From: JACCZX01 sp963801035
Lineage (GTDB): Bacteria; Pseudomonadota; Gammaproteobacteria; Burkholderiales; Burkholderiaceae_F
Length of the DNA: 64,000 nt
Direction: 5' to 3'
Assembly: GCA_963801035.1 (NCBI GenBank)
Contig: CAWDDF010000010.1
Location: forward strand, 186,001 to 250,000
Shown here: positions 44,880 to 53,733 of the stretch, one piece after another
How positions within the stretch are numbered: the first letter of the stretch is position 1
Layout: each line of letters begins with the position of its first letter
The notes under the pieces: model-generated
Told to the model about the DNA's origin: nothing
Seen by the model: only the letters and a program-made list of their open reading frames with translations
Databases searched by the model: none
Translations under genes and position numbers: made by a program

Positions 44880-45284
44880 TCAAACGATCTTCAGGATCGC
44901 GCTGGCGGTAACGACAACGTCTGGGCCAACGGTCAGTTGGCCCTCGGTAAACGACAAGGTTGCAGTACGACGTACCACACGCCCTCGTGCTTCAACGAAT
45001 GCGGGCGGACGTACGGCGTTCAGGAACCGCACATCGATCTGAATCGTCACGCACGCTCGGCGGTCCGCGTCCTCCCAAGCAATCGCGCTTAGCGCGTGAT
45101 CGATCAGCGTCATCAGCAGCCCGCCGTGCACGATGCCGGCGGGGTTCGTGTGCTGTGACGTCGGAACCAACCCATACGCCCAGCTTTCATTTTCCCTGCG
45201 CGTCCACAGCGGCCCAACGGTGCCGATAAACCCATCCAGCGTGCGCTGTTTCCAGCCTGAAGCGCTCGGATCATCAACGTCCAT
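44880..45284 (-). CDS. PaaI-type hotdog-fold thioesterase
   Basis: 134 residues. 'HTNPAGIVHGGLLMTLIDHALSAIAW' is the hotdog-fold active-site helix with the HGG motif. Hydrolyses acyl- or aryl-CoA esters. It lies 2 bases after the iclR stop on the same strand and opposite the acyl-CoA ligase gene set, so it probably belongs to that pathway. Confidence 0.88.
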   Translation of the reverse strand: MDVDDPSASGWKQRTLDGFIGTVGPLWTRRENESWAYGLVPTSQHTNPAGIVHGGLLMTLIDHALSAIAWEDADRRACVTIQIDVRFLNAVRPPAFVEARGRVVRRTATLSFTEGQLTVGPDVVVTASAILKIV

Positions 45285-45286
45285 CG

Positions 45287-46120
45287 TCAGCTGTTCTCCA
45301 GTACCGATTCGGACAGAGCCTGCGCTTCGACCTGCATGTGCTTCGCCAGCGCAACGCTGCGCGCAGCGTCGAGCTGATGCGCAACCCCCGCGGCGACGAT
45401 TGCATGGCTGACACGCTTCGAGGTATCAAACAAAGGCACGGCGACGATCGTCACGCCGTTGATGTAGTTGCCACGATCGATGCTGTAACCCTTACGACGT
45501 ACCGCTTCAACCTCGGTGCGCCAGGTTTTCAGATCGGGCGCGTTCTGCCATCGCAATCGTTTGAATCCCTGCTCGATCTCGTTCCATGGTCGATCGCTGA
45601 ACGCCGCGTTCAGGCGCCCGGTTGCACTGATCAGCGCAGGAAAGCGACTGCCGACATCCAGATGCAGGCTAAACGGCATCTGCGAGCGCGAAAGAGTGAC
45701 GACAACCATGTGCTCGAGTCCGACGATCTCGACGCCGATCGCCGTGACACCCCACTCACGCGACAGCCGATCGAGAACGGGCTGCGCGACATTCGCAAAG
45801 CTGTTGCGCTCGATCACGCTGCGCGCCAGTGAAAGCATTCCTACGCCGAGCTTGTAGCGCTTGGTCTCGGCGTCGACCGTTACGAGCCGCTCCTGCACCA
45901 GCACCCGCAGGATGTGCAGGCACGTACTGGTGACAAGCCCGAGCGATTGTGCAATCGCCTTGACGCCCATCGGAGACGAGCTCTTACCAAGCAAACGAAG
46001 GATCGCAATCGACCGGCTGACGGCAGGTACCGGGCGAACCCGCGGGGCTTTGGCGGCGGCTTCAGCCGGCTTTGGCTTGCGCGAAGGGGCTTGCTGAACT
46101 CTCACCGCTACGGTCGGCAT
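45287..46120 (-). CDS. IclR-family transcriptional regulator
   Basis: 277 residues. Pro/Ala/Lys-rich N-terminal 30 residues, then a winged helix ('SRSIAILRLLGKSSSPMGVKAIAQSLGLVTSTCLHILRVL') and the IclR effector domain ('NSFANVAQPVLDRLSREWGVTAIGVEIVG', 'ISATGRLNAAFS', 'AVPLFDTSKRVSHAIVAAGV'). Divergent from the acyl-CoA ligase gene, which it most likely controls together with itself from the 101-bp gap. Confidence 0.92.
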   Translation of the reverse strand: MPTVAVRVQQAPSRKPKPAEAAAKAPRVRPVPAVSRSIAILRLLGKSSSPMGVKAIAQSLGLVTSTCLHILRVLVQERLVTVDAETKRYKLGVGMLSLARSVIERNSFANVAQPVLDRLSREWGVTAIGVEIVGLEHMVVVTLSRSQMPFSLHLDVGSRFPALISATGRLNAAFSDRPWNEIEQGFKRLRWQNAPDLKTWRTEVEAVRRKGYSIDRGNYINGVTIVAVPLFDTSKRVSHAIVAAGVAHQLDAARSVALAKHMQVEAQALSESVLENS

Positions 46121-46135
46121 CGCTGATTTATTTGT

Positions 46136-46151
46136 TTTGTATTAGTACAAA
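46136..46151. promoter_or_regulatory. Inverted repeat TTTGTATTAGTACAAA, likely IclR-type operator
   Basis: TTTGTA-TTAG-TACAAA is a perfect 6-bp dyad 16 bases upstream of the iclR start. Related TTGTATT and CTGTATT half-sites follow at 46158 and 46171 in the same gap, one flanking the putative -35 box of the divergent ligase gene. IclR proteins usually bind such dyads in the divergent gap. Confidence 0.45.
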
Positions 46152-46163
46152 CAAGCGTTGTAT

Positions 46164-46192
46164 TTGACAACTGTATTCAATTCGCTGATCAT
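46164..46192 (+). promoter_or_regulatory. Sigma-70-type promoter for the acyl-CoA ligase gene set
   Basis: TTGACA (46164-46169) is a perfect -35 box; 17 bases later GATCAT (46187-46192) is a 4/6 -10 box. The predicted start is about 22 bases before the ligase start at 46222. It is embedded in the IclR half-sites. Confidence 0.5.
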
Positions 46193-46221
46193 TTGCAACT
46201 CGCTTTTCTTGCGGGTCCCAC

Positions 46222-47798
46222 GTGACCAAGCTCACCGAATACACGTCGTACGCGGACGCTCAGCGGTACTGCACTTCCGACAAGCTGTGGGAGCTGTTCG
46301 ACGGCGATCGCGACCGCCTGAACATCGCGCACGAGTGCATCGATCGTCATGTGTCCGAAGGTCGCGTCGCGGTAATCCTGGCGCACGCCGACGGCCGCGA
46401 CGAGCTGATCACGTTCGAGCAGATCGCGCGCCAATCGGCGCAATTTGCCAACTATCTTGCAGCGCAGGGAATCAAACCCGGTGACCGGGTCGCAGTGATG
46501 CTGGAGCCGTCGCACGCCTTCTACGTCGCGATGTTCGGCGCGATCAAGTACGGCGCGATCGCGGTGCCGCTGTTCACGCTGTTTGGTCCCGACGGTATTC
46601 GTCTTGCGGGTGCAGGACTGCGCGCCGCAGCTGCTAGTCACCAATGCGGAGAAAGCACCGTTGGCGCAGGGCCTGGGAACCGTGAAGGTCATCGTCGCAG
46701 ACGACCGTTTCCTCGCGGATCTGGCCGGACTATAGCGATCAGTTCACTCCGATGACGCGCGCCGACGACGTCGCGATATTTCAGTACACGTCCGGCACGA
46801 CGCGCGAGCTTCCGGAAGCGGTCAAGCATTCGCATCGGGCCCTCGTGACGTTAATGCTTGCGGCGTTGTACGGAACCGGATTGCGCCCGAACGATCGATT
46901 CTTCTGTCCGTCGTCGCCTGCATGGGGGCACGGTTTGTGGCACGGGACACTTGCGCCGCTCGCGCTCGGCATCACGATCGGCGCGTTCTCCGGCAAATTC
47001 AACGCTGAGCGATTGCTAAAGGCTCTGCACGATCATCGCTTTACCAATCTGTCGGCTGCCGCGACGCATTACCGGATGATGCGCAACTCGGGCGCCGCAT
47101 CGAAGTACACGTACTTCCTGCAGAAACTTTCCTTCACCGGCGAGCCCATCGACAGCGAGACCGCGACGTTCGCCGAGACGACTTTCAAGCATCCGGTCTG
47201 CAGCATGTACGGTACGACCGAGATCGGCGTGATCCTGGTCAACTATCCGGGCGCCGAGGATTTCACGGTAAAGCCCGGCTCGCTGGGCAAACCGATCCCG
47301 GGCGGCAAGGTAGAGGTTCAGGACGCGAATGGCACCGCCTGCGCGCCAGGCGTCGTCGGTGAACTGAAAGTGTGGCGCCGTGACACCTGGATTCCGACGA
47401 AGGATCTCGGTCGCGTCGACGAAGACGGTTATTTTTATCATGCAGGTCGTGCCGACGACGTGATCATCTCGGCCGGCTGGACGATGAGCGCGGTTGAAAT
47501 CGAAGACGCGATCCTGAAGCATCCGCAGGTGCAGGAAGCGGCGGCGATCGGCGTGCCCGACGCGTTGCGCGGCCAGGTCGTCAAGGCGTTTGTCGTCGCA
47601 TCGCGCAACGGCGACGACACGTTTATCGAAGAAATACAGCAGCTGGTGCGAACACGGCTCGCCGCGCACGAGTATCCGCGCCAGATCGCATTCGTCTCCG
47701 AGCTGCCAAAAACTCCCGCGGGCAAGGTTCACCGCAAAGTGCTGCGTGAGCGCGAGCTCGCCGCATTGGCGGCTTCGGCCGACGCCGCGCCGTACTGA
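46222..47798 (+). pseudogene. AMP-dependent acyl-CoA synthetase/ligase, two frameshifts
   Basis: Joined length about 525 residues. The first frame has the N-terminal domain ('ITFEQIARQSAQFANYLAAQGIKPGDRVAVML', 'MFGAIKYGAIAVPLFTLFGPDGIRL') to about 46603. An extra T shifts to 'RVQDCAPQLLVTNAEKAPLAQGLGTVKVIVADDRFLADL', then near 46727 one more base shifts to 'YSDQFTPMTRADDVAIFQYTSGTTRELPEAVKHSH'. From 46752 the rest is open: AMP-binding 'MYGTTEIGVILVNYPG', 'YFYHAGRADDVIISAGWTMSAVEIE' and the catalytic Lys in 'TPAGKVHRKVL'. Activates a carboxylic acid to its CoA ester; substrate unknown. Both shifts behave as single insertions. Confidence 0.87.
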
Positions 47799-47820
47799 CT
47801 TAACCGACAGGAAAATATCG

Positions 47821-48975
47821 ATGGAAGTGCTGACACCTACGAAAAAAGTTACTCGCGAGTTTCCGAAGATCACTGAAAAGGGGCTCGACGATCTTCGCGG
47901 TCGCATTGGCCAGCCGGTGACGGGCACGGTCGAACCGTGGTGCTACGAGGCCACGCGCGACAACATTCGCCACTACGCGCACGGCATCGGTGACGACAAT
48001 CCGTTGTGGTGCGATCCGGAGTACGCGGCCAAGACGAAGCACGGCGGCATCCTCGCGCTGCCGAGCTTTCTGTTTGCGACCAGTCGCATCATTTCCGGAT
48101 ATGTCGGCGGGCTTCCGGGCGTGCATGCGATGTGGTCAGGTGCCGACTGGAACTGGCACATGCCGGTCCGCCGCAACGACGTGATCTCGACCGAGGCACG
48201 TTTGAAGGAATTGATTGAGCATCAGACACGCTTCGCCGGCCGCGCAGTCCAGCAGATCTATCACGTTGACTTCTACAACCAGCACGGCGACAAGGTGGCC
48301 GATGCAGATAGCTGGTGCTTCCGCACCGAACGCGACCATGCGCGCGAAAAGGGCACGAAGTACAAGGAGGTTCGTGCGCGCGAGCCGCGCCGTTACACCG
48401 ACGCCGAGCTGCAGGAAGGCTACAAGCTGTACGCGAACGAGCAGATACGCGGCGCAACTCCGCGCTACTGGGAAGACGTGAAGGAAGGCGAAGCACTGCC
48501 GGTGATGTTCAAAGGTCCGATGACCGTGACCGGATTCATTGCATTCGCGCAAGGGTGGGGCGGGCTTTACATCCGCGCCAACAAGCTTGCGTGGAAACTA
48601 ATCGACGCGCATCCGGGTGCAGGCATCAAGAATCGCTTTGGAATCCCGGACGTGCCTGAGCGCGTCCATTGGGAAGAGGACTTCGCGCTCGAGGTTGGCG
48701 CACCCGGTGCGTACGACTACGGTCCGGAGCGCTGTTCATGGCTGACGCACCATCTCACCAACTGGATGGGCGATGCTGGATTCCTGCGCAAGGCGCACTG
48801 CAAAGTGCGCCGTCACAATCCCGAAGGCGATCTGCTGTTCATCAAAGGCAAAGTCAAGCGCAAGTTTGTCGAAGACGGACGCAAGCTGATCGAGATCGAG
48901 CAAGAGGGTCATAACCAGGACGATGAGTTATCGGTGGTGGGCTCTGGCATCGTGGAGTTACCCGCGCGTCAGTAG
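47821..48975 (+). CDS. MaoC-like dehydratase with N-terminal FAS1-type hotdog domain
   Basis: 384 residues. Two hotdog domains: the N-terminal FAS1-like dehydratase region ('ATRDNIRHYAHGIGDDNPLWCDPEYAAKTKHGGILALPSFLF') and a C-terminal MaoC-like domain ('GPMTVTGFIAFAQGWGGLYIRANKLAWKLIDAHP'). Such proteins hydrate enoyl-CoA or dehydrate 3-hydroxyacyl-CoA. It follows the ligase by 22 bases, suggesting a beta-oxidation-like step on the product. Confidence 0.85.
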   Translation: MEVLTPTKKVTREFPKITEKGLDDLRGRIGQPVTGTVEPWCYEATRDNIRHYAHGIGDDNPLWCDPEYAAKTKHGGILALPSFLFATSRIISGYVGGLPGVHAMWSGADWNWHMPVRRNDVISTEARLKELIEHQTRFAGRAVQQIYHVDFYNQHGDKVADADSWCFRTERDHAREKGTKYKEVRAREPRRYTDAELQEGYKLYANEQIRGATPRYWEDVKEGEALPVMFKGPMTVTGFIAFAQGWGGLYIRANKLAWKLIDAHPGAGIKNRFGIPDVPERVHWEEDFALEVGAPGAYDYGPERCSWLTHHLTNWMGDAGFLRKAHCKVRRHNPEGDLLFIKGKVKRKFVEDGRKLIEIEQEGHNQDDELSVVGSGIVELPARQ

Positions 48976-49001
48976 CACGAATAAAACGAGCGAGGCGACA
49001 G

Positions 49002-50168
49002 ATGACCGAAGCGACGGCTGCGCCCGACGTCACGTCTACCGGTGCTCTGGCAGGCGTGCGAGTGATCGACCTGTCACGCGTGCTTGCCGGGCCGTTGTGC
49101 ACGCAGATGCTCGCCGATCATGGCGCCGATGTCATCAAGGTGGAACCGCCGTCCGGCGACGAGACGCGCTTGCTGGGGCCGCCGTTCACTGCAACAGGCG
49201 ATGCCGCGTATTTTTCTTCGGTTAACCGCGGCAAGCGCGCGATCAGTCTCGATCTGTCGAGCACGGCCGGGCGCTCTGTACTCGAGCGGTTGCTCGAAGA
49301 CGCCGATGTCTTGGTCGAAAATTTTCTTCCGGGCACGACGAAGCGCTGGGGTCTCGACTACGAGACGCTGTCGCGTCGTGACCCGCGGCTGATCTACTGC
49401 AGCATCAGCGGCTTTGGCGCCGATGGTCCGCTCGGCGGATTGCCCGGTTACGACGCGGTATTGCAGGCAATGTGCGGCTTGATGAGCATCAACGGCACGC
49501 CGGAGTCTGGCCCGATGCGAATGGGAGTTCCCGTCGTCGACCATCTGACGAGCTACACCGCGCTGACTGGCATCTTGATGGCGCTCTACGTACGAGCGCA
49601 GACCGGCAAAGGGCAGAAAGTCGAAGCGACATTATTCGATGCGGCATTGAGTCTGCTCGTTCCTCATGCTGCAAATTGGTTCTATTCAGATCGAACGCCC
49701 GGACTTCTCGGCAATGCGCATCCGAATATCAGCCCGTACGACAAGTTCAAGGCGCGCGATGGCGAGTTGTTTCTCGGCGTTGTCAACGACGGCCAGTTTC
49801 GCCGTTTATGCGAGCACATTCGCCGCACGGATCTGCTCGACGATCCGCGATTCGCGACCAATGCGCTGCGCGTGCAAAACGTCGCCGCGCTGCGCGTCGA
49901 GCTCGAAGGCACGCTTGCTTCGATGCCCGTCGAAGCGCTTTGCCGCGACCTGATGGCGAGTGGGGTGCCCGCGGGCCCGGTTCATTCAGTACCCCAGGCA
50001 TTTTCGCAGCCGCACGCGGCGCATCGCGCGATGCAGGTAAGCAAGGGTGACTACCGAGGGATAGGGGTGCCGGTGAAGCTATCGGCCACTCCCGGCCAAC
50101 CGGGACGTCGGCCGCCGCGTTTCGACGAACACGCAGACACAGTTGCTGAAGCAAATATCGTGAAGTAA
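49002..50168 (+). CDS. CaiB/BaiF-family (class III) CoA-transferase
   Basis: 388 residues. 'GVRVIDLSRVLAGPLCTQMLADHGADVIKVEPPSGDETR' is the family N-terminus; 'YFSSVNRGKRAISLDL' and the catalytic Asp region 'LPGYDAVLQAMCGLMSINGTPESGPMRMGVPVVDH' follow. Transfers CoA between carboxylic acids. In this set it could load or recycle the CoA of the substrate activated by the ligase. 26 bases after the dehydratase. Confidence 0.92.
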   Translation: MTEATAAPDVTSTGALAGVRVIDLSRVLAGPLCTQMLADHGADVIKVEPPSGDETRLLGPPFTATGDAAYFSSVNRGKRAISLDLSSTAGRSVLERLLEDADVLVENFLPGTTKRWGLDYETLSRRDPRLIYCSISGFGADGPLGGLPGYDAVLQAMCGLMSINGTPESGPMRMGVPVVDHLTSYTALTGILMALYVRAQTGKGQKVEATLFDAALSLLVPHAANWFYSDRTPGLLGNAHPNISPYDKFKARDGELFLGVVNDGQFRRLCEHIRRTDLLDDPRFATNALRVQNVAALRVELEGTLASMPVEALCRDLMASGVPAGPVHSVPQAFSQPHAAHRAMQVSKGDYRGIGVPVKLSATPGQPGRRPPRFDEHADTVAEANIVK

Positions 50169-50184
50169 ATACAGGAGACAAAAG

Positions 50185-51147
50185 ATGAAATTTTGGAAAG
50201 TCATCGGCGCTGCGTTGATCGCGCTGGCATCAACAACCAACGCCGCCGCGCAGGGGTACCCAAACAAGCCTGTACGCATCATCGTCGCGTATCAGGCGGG
50301 GCAGGGAACCGATGTCGCAACGCGTTACATCGCCGAGCAACTATCGAAGAGCCTGGGTCAGAACTTTTTCGTGGATAACCGACCGGGGGCCGGAGCCAAC
50401 CTTGGCACGATGGCGGCGGCGCGCGCACCGGCGGACGGCTACACGCTGACGATGGGCACGAATGCCACGCATGGCGTCAATCAATTTCTGTACAACAACA
50501 TCGGCTTCGATCCGGAGAAGGACTTCGAGCCGATCATTCTGACGGGCACCTTTCCAATGGTGATTTCGGCCAGCCCAACGACTCCGGTCAACTCGGTGGC
50601 AGATCTGGTGGCAGCTGCCAAGACCAATCCAAAGTCGGTGGATATCGCTCTGCCGAGCACGACGGCCCGTCTCGTATTTGAATTCCTGAAAGAACGCAGC
50701 AATGCACCGCTGTTTGGCGTTCCGTACAAAGGGTCGAGCAGTGCAATGACTGAAGTGATGGGCGGGCAAATACCATTGACCATTGATACCGTCACTGCAT
50801 CGCGACCACTGATTGAAAGCGGAAAGCTAAAGGCGATTGCGGTTACGTCGTCGAAGCCGAGCGAGCTGCTGCCGGGAGTCAAGCCGGTCGCTGAGCAAGG
50901 CATGCCCGGCTTTGAAGTGCTTGCATGGAATGCGCTTTATGCACCGAAAGGAACTCCGGCCGCGATCATTCAGTTGTTGAACGCCGAGATGCAGAAAATC
51001 ATGGCGCAGCCCGAAACGCGCCAGAAGTTGCTGTCGCTGGGTTTCGAACGCGGTGGCGGCACGGCGGAGCAGCTCGCGGAATTCGGTCGTGCCGAGCGTC
51101 GTAAGTGGGGGCCGATCATTACGAGTGCCGGAATCAAGGCTGAGTAA
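50185..51147 (+). CDS. Bug-type (TctC) tripartite tricarboxylate transporter substrate-binding protein
   Basis: 320 residues. Signal peptide (about residues 1-23, ending 'AAAQ'). 'YPNKPVRIIVAYQAGQGTDVATRYIAEQLSK', 'VDNRPGAGANLGTMAAARAPADGYTL' and 'PYKGSSSAMTEVMGGQIPLTID' are the Bug-family signature. These very abundant Burkholderiales proteins bind carboxylates in the periplasm. No tctA/tctB permease genes are nearby; orphan Bug proteins are common. Last gene of the acyl-CoA set, 16 bases after the transferase. Confidence 0.93.
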   Translation: MKFWKVIGAALIALASTTNAAAQGYPNKPVRIIVAYQAGQGTDVATRYIAEQLSKSLGQNFFVDNRPGAGANLGTMAAARAPADGYTLTMGTNATHGVNQFLYNNIGFDPEKDFEPIILTGTFPMVISASPTTPVNSVADLVAAAKTNPKSVDIALPSTTARLVFEFLKERSNAPLFGVPYKGSSSAMTEVMGGQIPLTIDTVTASRPLIESGKLKAIAVTSSKPSELLPGVKPVAEQGMPGFEVLAWNALYAPKGTPAAIIQLLNAEMQKIMAQPETRQKLLSLGFERGGGTAEQLAEFGRAERRKWGPIITSAGIKAE

Positions 51148-51158
51148 TAGCGTGACGC

Positions 51159-51180
51159 GCGCGGCTGTGCGCAGCCGCGC
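51159..51180 (+). other. 9-bp hairpin just after the Bug-protein gene
   Basis: GCGCGGCTG-TGCG-CAGCCGCGC is a perfect stem with a 4-base loop, 11 bases past the stop codon. No T-run follows, so it is more likely a 3'-end stabiliser or repeat element than a terminator. Confidence 0.4.
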
Positions 51181-51255
51181 ACGCACAACCGCTTCTGCTG
51201 ATCGCAGCAGAACTTCGCGCGCTTCCTCACGCGCTTCACGCCAGCTGTTAAAGAA

Positions 51256-51277
51256 AAAGCCCGCCGAGGCGGGCTTT
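51256..51277. terminator. Bidirectional rho-independent terminator
   Basis: AAAGCCCGC-CGAG-GCGGGCTTT: a GC-rich stem flanked by an A-run (five A) on the left and three T on the right. It lies between the ends of the forward Bug-protein gene and the reverse PEP-CTERM gene and can serve both; the longer A-run favours termination of the reverse transcript. Confidence 0.75.
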
Positions 51278-51297
51278 CCTCAGTGCCATGCGATCAA

Positions 51298-51883
51298 CTA
51301 CACAGCTTGACCGCTCTGACGCCGAAAACAACTGGCCACTACCAGGGCCATACCCAGCAGCGCCAGCGTGCCAGGCTCTGGAACTTGGCCACCGCCCGGG
51401 ATCCCGTAGAAATTGACGTGAGACAGGCCACCACCTTGTTGGTCCGTTTTGATGAGGTCCCAATCGTAGACGCCAGAGGCCAGCATTGATTTCAGCGAGT
51501 AGACGAACCATTCGTCGGGATTGTTGCCAGTGCCAAACTTGAAGGCGACGGCGATATCGCTGTAAATATCCCACAGGGAACCATCAAACGTAAATGTCCC
51601 CCACGCCTCGGTTTGGTTGTTATCTTGTAGTAAATAACAGTTCGTCTTTGCTGATGAAATCGTAAGCACCACCAACGCCGTCAAGGAACAAATCGTTCCC
51701 CTCATTACCCGTCAGGTTGCCCACACCCGCATCCAGGCAGGCCGAAACGATGTCACTGTCGACAAGCATGTGGTAATTGGTGACGACCTGGCAAAGAACG
51801 GGAGCGGCGCTAGCCGTCCCAGTCATCATTAACCCAATCAGCAGGCTCGCCGCTAATCCCTTTAGCTTTTTCAAAGTTCGCAT
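51298..51883 (-). pseudogene. PEP-CTERM (exosortase-sorted) exported protein, one frameshift
   Basis: From ATG 51883 ('MRTLKKLKGLAASLLIGLMMTGTASAAP', a signal peptide with AxA cleavage site). The first frame ends at 51620. At about 51640-51650 one extra base shifts to 'NCYLLQDNNQTEAWGTFTFDG', which continues to the sorting signal 'VPEPGTLALLGMALVVASC' plus basic 'FRRQ' at the C-terminus. Joined length is about 194 residues. PEP-CTERM proteins are cut and moved by an exosortase, often with exopolysaccharide genes elsewhere in the genome. The body is small, Gly/Asp-rich and of unknown role. 'GAGGGAAG' precedes the start. Confidence 0.85.
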
Positions 51884-51927
51884 GTTCGTTACTTCCCTCA
51901 AGAGTTGTTACCCGCCAACCTTGAAGG

Positions 51928-51944
51928 TGCATGAACTGTTCCAA
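51928..51944 (-). promoter_or_regulatory. Sigma-54-type -24/-12 promoter upstream of the PEP-CTERM gene
   Basis: On the coding (reverse) strand TTGGAACAGTTCATGCA matches TGGCAC-N5-TTGCA at nine of eleven conserved positions and has the essential GG-N10-GC spacing. The predicted start lies about 30 bases before the ATG. PEP-CTERM genes in Proteobacteria are often controlled by sigma-54 with the PrsK/PrsR pair, which fits. Confidence 0.6.
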
Positions 51945-52276
51945 CGTGAAATTTGGTCAACGAAACAAGCGCGTGGTTTTTTGTACCCACTGTGCACTGC
52001 TGAAGACGTAAGTTTTCTCGACAGCGTGTGAGGACTCACGCGTGGCGCGCTAATCGAGACGGATGTAACGGATTCGCGCCGTTTAAATTGAGCGTGATCG
52101 CGCCGAGAAATCAGCAGCGCGTCGCGCAGTGCGTCACAGTTAATCGATACGCGGCGATCTGATTCAACATGCGCAAACGTTTCAGCGCATGGCGCATTGA
52201 CAGCGCGGCGGAGATAACGACATCCTTCGCCGCAATGTTGACGCGATGCCGAAGTGACGTGCGATCGACAGCAGAG
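51945..52276. other. Non-coding gap between PEP-CTERM promoter and TIR gene end
   Basis: About 330 bases without a supported gene. The left part would hold enhancer sites for a sigma-54 activator, but no clear dyad was found. The remainder is rich in GCGC-type dinucleotides and shows no terminator with a T-run for the reverse-strand TIR gene, which ends at 52277. Small frames here have no recognisable product. Confidence 0.5.
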
Positions 52277-53707
52277 CTAGCGGCGGCCGTTGCTCCGCTT
52301 CGGCGATTGCAATTCGGCCAGCATGCGACGCGTTTGATCGAGAATGCGGCCGTCGATCTTGTCTACATGTAAGTCCCGTAGCAGCGCTTCGAGCTCCGTA
52401 CGCGCTGGTGCGGTCTGCCCCGCGTTGGCAAGCAGCACGGCGTGCATATAGCGCCACACGGAAATATCGCCCGAGCGCACGGTCGACCGCGGAAAGAGCC
52501 AGTCGAACGTGGCCAGATGCGCATCGGGCGGCAGGATCGCAAGGAAGGACGAACGATCATCAATCGTGAACAGGTACGGGTAATACGCCGCGCTCCATAG
52601 ACGATTGCGAAGCGAATCGGTTATCGCTTCGCCCGAGAGCCGCATATCGTTGGCCACGATGACCGCATAAGGCACGAACTTCGCACGCGACAGGCTGCCG
52701 CCGAATTGCATCGAGCGGACGAACTCGCGCTCGCGGCCACTCGCGACCGCCCTCTCGAAGTGCTGGCGTGCTTCCGAGTCCCGATCGCGAAACCACAGAT
52801 GTTGGCCCCACATCGCGTGGGCATAGACGTTTTCCGGCTCCTCTTTGATTGACCGCTGGAACTGCGCCGCCGGGTCACCGGCGGCAGCGCCTTCGCGTGC
52901 CAGTAGATAGTCAGCCCAGCCTAGGTGCGCGAATAGATCCGCTGCATGCTGCCCGGTCGCGTTAGGCAGCGCTGCCACCAGTACCGGCTGCACCCGCTTG
53001 ACGATATCGGCGAATGTCTGCTCGCCGACGCGGATGCGAATCTCACGCAGCCACCGCATGCCGCAGTGCTCGCGCGCGCGATGCAGCGCTGCATCCGACG
53101 GATAGCGCGCGACCAGTTCGTCGAAGCGGTTCCACGCCGCTGCATGGGAGCCGGACATGCACAGCTCTGCGGCTGATGCGGTCTCGCGGGCTGTTTGCTC
53201 GTGCTGCGCTCGCTCGGCCGCGCGCTGTTGCCACACGTAGGCGAACGCGCCAGCACCCATCGCCGCGACGACGGTGAGACCAATCACCGTAAACAGCAGC
53301 GGCCGGGCGCCGCGGTTTCCCATCTGGGTGACCGCGGCCAGCGTTTCGGCGACCAGCTCACCCTGCGGTTGCAGCAGAGTCACGGCCTTCAGATAGGGCG
53401 GGATCGACGCCATCGGGGTCGGTGCGACGACCACCGGCAACACGCGACCGCGTGGGTGGCGCCAGCGTTGCTGCGCTAGATTCAACTCGGCGAGTGCGTA
53501 GCTACCGGCCGCGACCGATTCCGGCGAGACGAGGAAGATGAACACGTCGCACTCGGCGATCGCCTCGCGCAGCTCGGCATCGAAAGGCTGGCCCGGTTCG
53601 AGTTCATGGCGGTCGACAAAGCAGTGATGACCTTCGGCGTCAAGGGCAAGCTGCAACCGCTCGCACAGGTCTCGGTACTTTGACGAATATGAGATGAAGA
53701 TATCCAT
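52277..53707 (-). CDS. TIR-domain membrane protein with C-terminal TPR-like region
   Basis: 476 residues. The N-terminal TIR domain (about 1-125) starts 'MDIFISYSSKYRDLCERLQLALDAEGHHCFVD' and has 'ECDVFIFLVSPESVAAGSYALAEL', whose Glu occupies the position of the catalytic NADase glutamate. A membrane helix follows (about 135-158, 'PLLFTVIGLTVVAAMGAGAFAYVW'), then an Ala/Glu-rich helix and TPR-like helical pairs (for example 'NVYAHAMWGQHLWFRDRDSEARQHFERAVASG'). TIR domains with this residue can degrade NAD+ in defence or stress, but others are only adaptors. Third gene of a reverse-strand set behind two tube-like proteins, 26 bases after the second. Confidence 0.82.
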   Translation of the reverse strand: MDIFISYSSKYRDLCERLQLALDAEGHHCFVDRHELEPGQPFDAELREAIAECDVFIFLVSPESVAAGSYALAELNLAQQRWRHPRGRVLPVVVAPTPMASIPPYLKAVTLLQPQGELVAETLAAVTQMGNRGARPLLFTVIGLTVVAAMGAGAFAYVWQQRAAERAQHEQTARETASAAELCMSGSHAAAWNRFDELVARYPSDAALHRAREHCGMRWLREIRIRVGEQTFADIVKRVQPVLVAALPNATGQHAADLFAHLGWADYLLAREGAAAGDPAAQFQRSIKEEPENVYAHAMWGQHLWFRDRDSEARQHFERAVASGREREFVRSMQFGGSLSRAKFVPYAVIVANDMRLSGEAITDSLRNRLWSAAYYPYLFTIDDRSSFLAILPPDAHLATFDWLFPRSTVRSGDISVWRYMHAVLLANAGQTAPARTELEALLRDLHVDKIDGRILDQTRRMLAELQSPKRSNGRR

Positions 53708-53733
53708 CGGCTCGGCTCGACAACCCAGGTCGG

